Source: Bacteroidota bacterium
Lineage (GTDB): Bacteria > Bacteroidota > Bacteroidia > NS11-12g > UBA955
Direction: 5' to 3'
NCBI GenBank assembly: GCA_005788145.1
Contig: SXYY01000034.1
Coordinates: 1 to 8,655 of the forward strand
Length of the DNA stretch: 8,655 bases
Position numbers and translations under genes: made by a program
Notes under the pieces: generated by a model
Seen by the model: only the letters and a program-made list of their open reading frames with translations
What the model was told of the DNA's origin: nothing
Database searches by the model: none
In this document: piece by piece, positions 1-5,915 of the stretch
Numbering within the stretch: the first letter of the stretch is position 1
How the letters are laid out: every line of letters begins with the position of its first letter

Positions 1-866
1 CCAAACACGATGGCCACCATGGCCATTTCGAGGTTGGCCTCTGGGGTAAGTATGATGGCGTTGTTGCCGCCGAGTTCGAGGATGGATTTGCCCAGTCTTT
101 GCCCAACCACTTCCGCTACGCGTTTGCCCATTCGGGTACTTCCGGTGGCGCTAATCAGTGGAACGCGGGTATCATGGCTCATGGCTTCACCAATTTCGCG
201 ATCGCCTTGTATGAGGCAGAAAATACCTTCGGGCAGTTGGTTGTTTTTTAGAACCGTTTGCAAAATGTGTTGTACGGCAGCGGCACTGGCAGGCGTTTTT
301 TCTGAAGGTTTCCAAACGCAGGTATTCCCGCAAATGGCGGCGAGCATCGCATTCCATGACCAAACAGCTACCGGAAAGTTAAACGCACTAATGATACCCA
401 CAACGCCCAGTGGATGCCATTGCTCGTACATGCGGTGATTGGGTCGCTCGGAGTGCATCGTTAAACCATGCAATTGGCGGCTCAATCCCACGGCAAAATC
501 GCAGATATCTATCATCTCCTGCACTTCACCCAGTCCCTCCTGGAGGCTCTTGCCCATTTCATAGCTCACCAATGCACCAAGATTGGCTTTGTGTTGGCGC
601 AGGGCATCGCCGATCTGTCGGACGATTTCTCCACGCTTCGGTGCTGGGGTATGTCGCCAAGTTTTGAAGGCTTCATGGGCAGTATTAATTACCTGATCAT
701 AGGTTTGTTTATCGGCAAATTGAACGGTGGTAATGTGGGCGCCATCTACGGGTGAATGGATGACCCTCGTAGGCGCATTTGTTATTTGAATCCATTGTGT
801 GCCAGTACTTGCGGCCGACAAGGTATCGCCAATGCCTAAATCAGTGAGTATGTTTTTGATGTTCAT
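1..866 (-). CDS. ALDH7 (antiquitin-like) aldehyde dehydrogenase, N-terminal part, cut by window edge
   Basis: This NAD(P)+-dependent aldehyde dehydrogenase most resembles the ALDH7 family (antiquitin, alpha-aminoadipic semialdehyde / piperideine-6-carboxylate dehydrogenase, bacterial AmaB/Pcd). Members oxidise a semialdehyde to a carboxylate in lysine catabolism. My reverse-strand translation gives 288 complete codons with no stop. Visible are SYEMGKSLQEGLGEVQE (residues 101-117), typical of ALDH7, the Rossmann-region motif SAFNFPVAVWSWN (160-172), WKPSEKTP (185-192), the cofactor loop ATGSTRMG (240-247), and LELGGNN (263-269) with catalytic base Glu264. The catalytic cysteine and oligomerisation domain lie beyond base 1, since the family is about 500 residues long. 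The ATG at 866 is chosen because it begins the conserved N-terminal extension and follows a -7-like box. The EamA transporter gene lies 58 bp upstream on the same strand. The family call is firm; the exact substrate is inference. Confidence 0.9.
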   Translation of the reverse strand, partial: MNIKNILTDLGIGDTLSAASTGTQWIQITNAPTRVIHSPVDGAHITTVQFADKQTYDQVINTAHEAFKTWRHTPAPKRGEIVRQIGDALRQHKANLGALVSYEMGKSLQEGLGEVQEMIDICDFAVGLSRQLHGLTMHSERPNHRMYEQWHPLGVVGIISAFNFPVAVWSWNAMLAAICGNTCVWKPSEKTPASAAAVQHILQTVLKNNQLPEGIFCLIQGDREIGEAMSHDTRVPLISATGSTRMGKRVAEVVGQRLGKSILELGGNNAIILTPEANLEMAMVAIVF

Positions 867-883
867 GAAAGATGTTTGTTTGA

Positions 884-891
884 CAAATATA
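884..891 (-). promoter_or_regulatory. Candidate Bacteroidota -7 promoter box for the aldehyde dehydrogenase gene
   Basis: On the minus strand this reads TATATTTG, an exact match to the Bacteroidota -7 consensus TAnnTTTG. It lies 17 nt before the ATG at 866, in the gap after the EamA gene, which would leave a leader of roughly 12-14 nt. I find no convincing TTG/TTTG -33 element at the usual 19-21 nt spacing, so the call rests on the -7 box and its position only. Confidence 0.4.
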
Positions 892-924
892 ATCGGGGTA
901 CAGGGTTTATTGTTGTGAGCGATG

Positions 925-1881
925 TCACTCTTTTTTCATCACCAAGTATACACCCACAAGTGATAATAACAGTCCAACAATCATGTTCCAACGGATGGGT
1001 TCTTGGTCGATGAGTCCCCATGCCACAGCCACTATAGGGATAACAAAAGTATTGGTTGACGCTACCAATGCGGTGGTGTGTTCAATGAGGTAATTGAAAA
1101 GCATCATGGAAACTGCTGAACCGATGACGCCGAGAATAATCAAACAAATCAAAGCGAATTGGTTGGCGGGTATGTTGAAAGGTGCGACAAGTTCTACAGA
1201 GCCGTGGTTGTAGTGTCCAATCACATCGGTTTTCCATAGCACGAACGCATATAATATGCCCATGAAAACGAATGGGTAGGCAGTTTTGGCCATCGGGGGG
1301 ATATGGGCGAGTTTGGTTTTGATGAGGTTGATGTTGTATCCATACAAAACCGATGCGGCGAGGGCCATGATTGCACCACCGAGATGGATTTCCATGCCCT
1401 TCTGTCCCAGTATTGAAGGACCCAACAAAAACACTGCACCAATGATTCCCGCAACCACTCCGAGGAAACCATTACGCGACAAGGGGCTGGTGAAAAACAG
1501 ACTTCCAACCACCAATGTAAACATGGGGGTAAAGGCGTTGAGGATTCCAGATAGGCCACTGGGGATGAGGGTTCCCGCGGTTGAAAAGAGAAAAGCGGGT
1601 ATTGCGTTTCCCACAAAGCCAGTGAGAAATAAATAAAAATAATCGATGGGTTTGAGCAGTTTTTCGTTCGCTTGGGTGGCTGGATTAACGATGGTTAATT
1701 TTGAACCCAGGGAATATCGATATACCCACGGTGTGAGGAAAATACCTGCCAAAAACAACCGCATGCCCGCTACTTGAATGGGTGTAAAAACCACCAATCC
1801 ACGCTTCATCAGGATGAAAGAACTACCCCAAATACAGCCGAGCAGAATGATCAAAAACAGGGGTAACCACTTGAATTTCAC
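925..1881 (-). CDS. EamA/DMT-superfamily transporter, 10 transmembrane helices
   Basis: This is an inner-membrane transporter of the drug/metabolite transporter superfamily, EamA type (the RhaT/YdcZ/RarD-like group), whose members typically export amino acids or other small metabolites. The 318 residues show two tandem EamA repeats, about 8-154 and 168-314. Ten hydrophobic helices lie near 6-25, 33-52, 82-103, 111-130, 138-156, 167-186, 201-218, 241-262, 268-290 and 299-315. The first helix carries the family-typical CIWGSSFILMKRG (16-28). The helix-8/9 region ends in a WGLIDQEPI element that matches the usual 'gEp' position. A polar loop of about 30 residues separates helices 2 and 3. The start is GTG at 1881. 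No in-frame ATG exists between it and the upstream stop at 1903-1905, and the next Met (25) would remove helix 1. The gene is divergent from the M1 peptidase gene and precedes the aldehyde dehydrogenase gene. The substrate cannot be told from sequence. Confidence 0.92.
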   Translation of the reverse strand: MKFKWLPLFLIILLGCIWGSSFILMKRGLVVFTPIQVAGMRLFLAGIFLTPWVYRYSLGSKLTIVNPATQANEKLLKPIDYFYLFLTGFVGNAIPAFLFSTAGTLIPSGLSGILNAFTPMFTLVVGSLFFTSPLSRNGFLGVVAGIIGAVFLLGPSILGQKGMEIHLGGAIMALAASVLYGYNINLIKTKLAHIPPMAKTAYPFVFMGILYAFVLWKTDVIGHYNHGSVELVAPFNIPANQFALICLIILGVIGSAVSMMLFNYLIEHTTALVASTNTFVIPIVAVAWGLIDQEPIRWNMIVGLLLSLVGVYLVMKKE

Positions 1882-1886
1882 AGTTG

Positions 1887-1894
1887 CAAAAGTA
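1887..1894 (-). promoter_or_regulatory. Candidate -7 box for the EamA transporter gene
   Basis: The minus-strand sequence TACTTTTG matches TAnnTTTG and lies only 5 nt before the GTG start at 1881, so transcription would begin at or next to the start codon. No TTG sits at normal -33 spacing; the nearest one is only 12 nt upstream. The box lies in the 109-bp divergent region shared with the peptidase gene. Confidence 0.38.
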
Positions 1895-1955
1895 AGGGAG
1901 GTTTACCAAGCGATTTTGTTTTGTGTATGAGTTGTGCATTTTCCCTAATGAACTG

Positions 1956-1986
1956 TTGTTTAGGCCGCAGGGATATAGGAACTTTG
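1956..1986 (+). promoter_or_regulatory. Candidate promoter (-33 TTG, -7 GAACTTTG) for the M1 peptidase gene
   Basis: A TTG at 1956-1958 is followed after 20 nt by GAACTTTG at 1979-1986. This fits the Bacteroidota layout (TTG, about 19-21 nt, TAnnTTTG) except for G instead of T at the first -7 position. The box ends 4 nt before the ATG at 1991, so the transcript would be leaderless or nearly so. It could serve the peptidase, MbnP-like and peroxidase genes together. Confidence 0.42.
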
Positions 1987-1990
1987 TGTA

Positions 1991-3922
1991 ATGCGAAAAT
2001 GGATAGGGTTGTTGTTGGGCTTTTTGATGATGTTGCCTTTGGGAGCACAATTGGTGCCCGAGGAATTGGTTTGCAAAGAACACCAGCAATTTCAAAACCA
2101 ACTATCGCGCAGAAATAATTCCGGCGTAAAGCACGGCTATTTGATTGATTACAACCGTTGCAAATGGTGGGTAAATCCCATCAGAGGGCCTTATTTTAAG
2201 GGCGATGTGATGGCCCATTTTACGGTCAATGCGAATACGGATTCTGTGGGGTTTGATTTATCGGCCAATCTCAAAGTGGATGGCGTTTATGGAGCAGGGG
2301 GACAGTCATTGTTGTACCGCAGAAACGGCAATCAGCTCTATGTATTCAAAGTAGGTGGTTGGTTGGGTGGATCCAGGGACTCGGTGGGTATCATATACCA
2401 AGGCAATCCAAGCAATGGCGGGGGATTTGGGTATTTTGTGCACGACAATCACATGAAAGGTCCGATTGTGCACACCCTCAGCGAACCTTATGGAGCACAA
2501 TATTGGTGGCCGTGCAAGCAGACGCTCCACGATAAAATTGATAGTTTGGATGTTTGGGTTTATACAGACACATCGCTGAAGGCAGCATCGAATGGTGTGG
2601 TTGTTCGGAATGAAGTGTTAAATGACACACAGCGTTTAATGGTTTGGAAGCATCGATACCCCATTGCGACATATTTGGTGGCGATTGCTGTGACAAATTA
2701 CAGTGAGTATACCCAGTATGCGCCATTGGTTGGAAGGACGAAACCGCTGCCAGTGTTGAATTATGTTTTTCCGCAGTTTAGGACGGATGCTGAGCGTGAG
2801 ACCAAGGATGTGCTGCCGATGATTCGGTTGTTTGATAGTTTGTTTGTGCCGTATCCATTTGAGAAGGAGAAGTACGGACATGCCCAGTTTACTTGGGGCG
2901 GCGGGATGGAGCACCAGACGATGAGCTTCATGGTGAATTTCTCTTACGATTTGATGGCACATGAGTTAGCGCATCAATGGTTCGGCGATATGGTCACTTG
3001 CGGTACATGGCAGGACTTGTGGCTGAATGAGGGGTTTGCGACCTATTTGACGGTGATGACAACCGAATTTTTGCGCAGCAAAGAGGAGAGCTATGGGAAG
3101 TTGCGTGGAATGCGGAGCAACATTACGGGCAATGATGGTGGGTCGGTGTTTCCCAAAGACACGTTGAATGTGGGGAGTTTGTTTAACGGAAGATTGACCT
3201 ACAACAAGGGGGCATGGCTGTTGCATATGCTTCGTGATAAGCTCGGCGATTCAGCCTTTTTTGAAGGTTGTAGGTTGTATTTGAATGGAAAGAATACCCG
3301 TCATGGATTCGCCAAGACAGCGGATTTGGCGTGGTATATGGAAAAAGCGAGTGGCAGGAATTTGGATACGTTTTTTCAACAGTGGTATTATGGAGAGGGC
3401 TTTCCCTATCTCAAAATAAACTGGAAGCAAAAGGGCAAAACGGTTACGTTGGCTTGTGAGCAGACGCCATCCCACAACAGTGTACCGTATTGGCATGTGC
3501 GCATTCCGCTATTATTGCGGGGCGAGGGAAAAGAAAAATTGGTATTATGGGAGCCGAAACAACTGGTTGGAGAGCTAAAATTATTGGTTGATTTTGAGGT
3601 AGACACGGTCATTTTTGACCCGTTTGTGAAGTTGTTGGCCAAAGTGAGCATTGGTGGAATGAATTTGAACAAGGTTCAGGAAAATGCATTTGTGTTGTTC
3701 CCGAATCCAACTGCTGGCTCATTTGTTTTGTACGCACGAAATCCATCGGCCATTGTTATGGAGGTGTTTGATGCAGTGGGCCAAAAAGTGATGGATATTG
3801 ACACCAAGGGAAATGTAACCAAGCAATTGACTGTGAGCCTTGGCGAACTGTCGGCGGGGCCCTATTTTCTTAGGATTAACGATGGGAATTTTGTATATTC
3901 GTATAAGTTGCTCAAAAGTTAA
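1991..3922 (+). CDS. Secreted M1-family zinc metallopeptidase with T9SS C-terminal sorting domain
   Basis: This gluzincin of the aminopeptidase N (M1) family is predicted to remove N-terminal residues from peptides outside the cell. An N-terminal signal peptide (about 1-19, ending LPLGA) directs Sec export. The catalytic domain shows the exopeptidase motif GGMEH (304-308), the zinc site HELAH (324-328) with third ligand Glu347 in NEGF, and the probable transition-state Tyr404 in TYNKGAW. A beta-rich domain (about 475-550) follows. Residues about 566-643 form a type A T9SS sorting domain, with FPNPTAG (570-576), a DAVGQKV turn (594-600), a LSAGPYFLRI strand and terminal KLLKS. At 643 residues it lacks the large helical C-terminal domain of classical aminopeptidase N. 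The GxMEN motif carries His instead of Asn at 308. The ATG at 1991 begins the signal peptide and sits just after the candidate promoter. Peptidase class and export route are well supported; substrate preference is unknown. Confidence 0.94.
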   Translation: MRKWIGLLLGFLMMLPLGAQLVPEELVCKEHQQFQNQLSRRNNSGVKHGYLIDYNRCKWWVNPIRGPYFKGDVMAHFTVNANTDSVGFDLSANLKVDGVYGAGGQSLLYRRNGNQLYVFKVGGWLGGSRDSVGIIYQGNPSNGGGFGYFVHDNHMKGPIVHTLSEPYGAQYWWPCKQTLHDKIDSLDVWVYTDTSLKAASNGVVVRNEVLNDTQRLMVWKHRYPIATYLVAIAVTNYSEYTQYAPLVGRTKPLPVLNYVFPQFRTDAERETKDVLPMIRLFDSLFVPYPFEKEKYGHAQFTWGGGMEHQTMSFMVNFSYDLMAHELAHQWFGDMVTCGTWQDLWLNEGFATYLTVMTTEFLRSKEESYGKLRGMRSNITGNDGGSVFPKDTLNVGSLFNGRLTYNKGAWLLHMLRDKLGDSAFFEGCRLYLNGKNTRHGFAKTADLAWYMEKASGRNLDTFFQQWYYGEGFPYLKINWKQKGKTVTLACEQTPSHNSVPYWHVRIPLLLRGEGKEKLVLWEPKQLVGELKLLVDFEVDTVIFDPFVKLLAKVSIGGMNLNKVQENAFVLFPNPTAGSFVLYARNPSAIVMEVFDAVGQKVMDIDTKGNVTKQLTVSLGELSAGPYFLRINDGNFVYSYKLLKS

Positions 3923-3941
3923 ACTTATCAATCATTAAGTT
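3903..3941 (+). repeat. Overlapping short inverted repeats across the peptidase stop codon
   Basis: ATAAGTT (3903-3909) is complementary to AACTTAT (3922-3928). The inner part of that arm, AACTTA (3922-3927), is also complementary to TAAGTT (3936-3941). The middle arm could thus pair with either side, but not both at once. The peptidase stop codon lies at 3920-3922, and the MbnP-like gene starts 12 nt after the last arm. The arms are AT-rich and no U-run follows, so this is not a standard terminator. It may act as an RNA-processing site between the cistrons, or be chance. Confidence 0.25.
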
Positions 3942-3953
3942 GTTATAAAGAAT

Positions 3954-4760
3954 ATGAAACATTGGAGTAAAGCATTGTTGGTGATGGCGCTGTCTATCAT
4001 GGGTTTCGTGGTTCAATCTTGTGAGGAAACACCTCCAGTGGTTCCGCCTGTTGTCGAGACGAAAACTTCGGTGGATTTGAATTTTTCAGCGCTTTGGAAC
4101 GGACAACCATTGACTTTTTTGTCGGGTTGGTTTGAGCAACCATCGCCCCAGAAAGAATACATACAATTTTTCAATTTCGGGATGATTGTTTCCAAGTTGC
4201 GCCTAGTAAAAGAGGATGGCACGGAGGTTATGCTTGGCGATGGCTATCAATGGATTGATTTCAAAAAGCAAAGAACCAAGTTTAATTACGAGGTACCTGC
4301 CGGCAAATACAAAGCGGTGCGTTTTATGTTGGGCATGGATTCAGCGATTAACCATGGCGATCCTAATCAATGGGGCGCTGAACATCCGTTGAATGGCAAC
4401 CTAACAGGTATGCATTGGGGATGGGCTGGTGGTTACATCTTCCAGGCGATTGATGGCAATTACAAGGACAGCATGACCGACAAGTACACAAAGGGCATGA
4501 GCTTTCATACAGCCACGATGCCAATGGTTAGAAACTTCGAAGTGCCTGTTGGTGGTTCCATGGGTTCTGCAATGTTTGAGGTTAAGGAAAAGATGGCAAC
4601 TGCGGTTCAGTTTAATTACCACGTAAATAAGTTTTATCAGGGTATTGAGATGAAGAAGAATTCTGTATCTCACTCTGAAGGTTTGAAGGAAAAAGCACTC
4701 ATGCAGAAAGTTTTGGATAACCTTACTACTTACTCTGCTTTCGAAATTCCGGCACCTTAA
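3954..4760 (+). CDS. MbnP-like copper-binding-type lipoprotein
   Basis: This is a predicted envelope lipoprotein of the MbnP family, whose methanotroph member binds copper after its partner MbnH oxidises a tryptophan to kynurenine. A signal peptide ends in a lipobox VQSC, with lipidated Cys23 followed by EE and a Pro/Val-rich linker (26-34). The single MbnP-like domain (about 38-230) shows the N-terminal strand VDLNFSALWNGQPL, the strand-plus-loop segment IVSKLRLVKEDGT (78-90), HPL (144-146), the family signature GMHWGWAGGYIF (152-163) and the later GMSFH (181-185). His134, His144, His154 and His185 are candidate metal ligands; Trp155 and Trp157 are the best candidates for oxidation. The ATG at 3954 gives a complete signal peptide. 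It lies 31 bp after the peptidase gene and 10 bp before the di-heme peroxidase gene, so it is probably co-transcribed with at least the latter. Family assignment is from recognised motifs and context; copper binding here is inferred. Confidence 0.82.
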   Translation: MKHWSKALLVMALSIMGFVVQSCEETPPVVPPVVETKTSVDLNFSALWNGQPLTFLSGWFEQPSPQKEYIQFFNFGMIVSKLRLVKEDGTEVMLGDGYQWIDFKKQRTKFNYEVPAGKYKAVRFMLGMDSAINHGDPNQWGAEHPLNGNLTGMHWGWAGGYIFQAIDGNYKDSMTDKYTKGMSFHTATMPMVRNFEVPVGGSMGSAMFEVKEKMATAVQFNYHVNKFYQGIEMKKNSVSHSEGLKEKALMQKVLDNLTTYSAFEIPAP

Positions 4761-4770
4761 AAATTCATCA

Positions 4771-5895
4771 ATGAGACTGGGTTGGGTTGTCATAGGGTTA
4801 TTGACATTGGGTTTTTCATCTTGTGAGAAAGATCCCAACGATCCCGTATACAAGACCCCGTCGGTTTACAAACCCACGCAGGTTGACCCTACAACCATTT
4901 TCCCCGGAGGGAGGTTTGGTATGCCTTCCTTGCCTTCAGACAATCCTTTTACCGAAGAGGGTATTATGTTGGGGAGGATGTTGTTTTACGACCCCATTTT
5001 ATCGTTTGATAGTAGCATAGCGTGTGGTAGTTGTCATAGGCAAGAAAGTGGTTTTGCTGAGCCCAAGAAGTTGAGTTCCGGGATTAATGGACTTCAGGTA
5101 GCACGCAATGCGAGTCCTTTATTTAATCTCGCTTACAGCAGGAAATTCTTTTGGGACGCTCGTCAGAACACCCTGAGAGAATTGGTATTTGAGCCCATTC
5201 AAGCGCACAATGAGATGGCGATGACTCTGCCTCTCTTGGCAAAGCGTTTGGCGCGTACCGACCGATACATTGAGTATTTCGACAAAGCCTTTGGCAGCAA
5301 GCCCAATGTATTTGATATGTCAAAAGCCATGGAGCAGTTCTTGTTAACGCTGGTGAGCAAAGACAGTCGATTTAATGGGTTTTTTCCGGGTAAGTTTAGT
5401 ATGCTCAGTGAGTCTGAAAAGCGTGGTGCGTTGTTGTACAATGGTTTGGTGGACTTTGATGCCGTAACAGGATTAACCACCGGGGCCGATTGTTTTCACT
5501 GTCACGGTGGTGCTTTGGCTCAGCAGAACAACCCCGACATGGGCGGCATTGCCAACAATGGGTTGGATGGCAATTTTTCGGACAAAGGTTTCGGAGCGAT
5601 TACGGGCAACCCGGCTGATCGAGGATTATTCAAGACACCAAGTTTATTAAATATCGCTGTCACTGGTCCGTACATGCACGATGGCCGTTTTGCCACATTG
5701 GATGAGGTAATCGATCATTACAGCGACAATGTCAATTATTTATCGCCAACAATTAGTCCGATGATGGCGGCTCATGGAAACAGACAGCTGAAGTTAACTG
5801 CGCAACAAAAGGCCGATTTGAAAGCGTTTTTGTTGACAATGACGGATAACACCTTTTTGACGAATCCCGCCTACGGGAATCCATTCAAGCAGTAG
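4771..5895 (+). CDS. Di-heme cytochrome c peroxidase / MauG-family lipoprotein, MbnH-like
   Basis: This di-heme c-type cytochrome belongs to the bacterial cytochrome c peroxidase/MauG superfamily and acts in the periplasm or at the cell surface. A short signal peptide ends in lipobox FSSC (Cys18), so it is a predicted lipoprotein. The first heme site is CGSCH (85-89), followed by the conserved FFWDAR with Trp128, which in this fold usually lies between the hemes. The second heme site is CFHCH (241-245). Near the C-terminus, GPYMHDGRFATLDEVIDHY (299-317) offers Met302 as a possible sixth ligand of one heme, as in classical peroxidases; MauG uses Tyr there. The length of 374 residues is normal. 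It starts 10 bp after the MbnP-like gene. That pairing suggests it modifies the neighbour protein, as MbnH does with MbnP, rather than only removing hydrogen peroxide. Both roles remain possible, and the enzyme class itself is secure. Heme attachment would need cytochrome c maturation genes elsewhere. Confidence 0.92.
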   Translation: MRLGWVVIGLLTLGFSSCEKDPNDPVYKTPSVYKPTQVDPTTIFPGGRFGMPSLPSDNPFTEEGIMLGRMLFYDPILSFDSSIACGSCHRQESGFAEPKKLSSGINGLQVARNASPLFNLAYSRKFFWDARQNTLRELVFEPIQAHNEMAMTLPLLAKRLARTDRYIEYFDKAFGSKPNVFDMSKAMEQFLLTLVSKDSRFNGFFPGKFSMLSESEKRGALLYNGLVDFDAVTGLTTGADCFHCHGGALAQQNNPDMGGIANNGLDGNFSDKGFGAITGNPADRGLFKTPSLLNIAVTGPYMHDGRFATLDEVIDHYSDNVNYLSPTISPMMAAHGNRQLKLTAQQKADLKAFLLTMTDNTFLTNPAYGNPFKQ

Positions 5896-5915
5896 TGTTT
5901 TTGGTGTAATAAGGG

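Noticed and set aside
10..438. A 142-codon open frame on the plus strand
   Set aside because: The minus strand here encodes unmistakable ALDH7 motifs without interruption, so this is a shadow frame.
925..1881. Possible functional link between the EamA transporter and the copper/heme genes
   Set aside because: It is divergently transcribed, and nothing in its sequence points to metal or heme transport. Adjacency alone is weak evidence.
5865..5878. TCCCG/CGGGA hairpin with a CCTA loop near the end of the peroxidase gene, considered as a terminator
   Set aside because: The stem is only 5 bp, lies inside the coding sequence, and is separated from the nearest T-run (about 5898-5902). I see no convincing terminator in the 20-bp convergent gap either.
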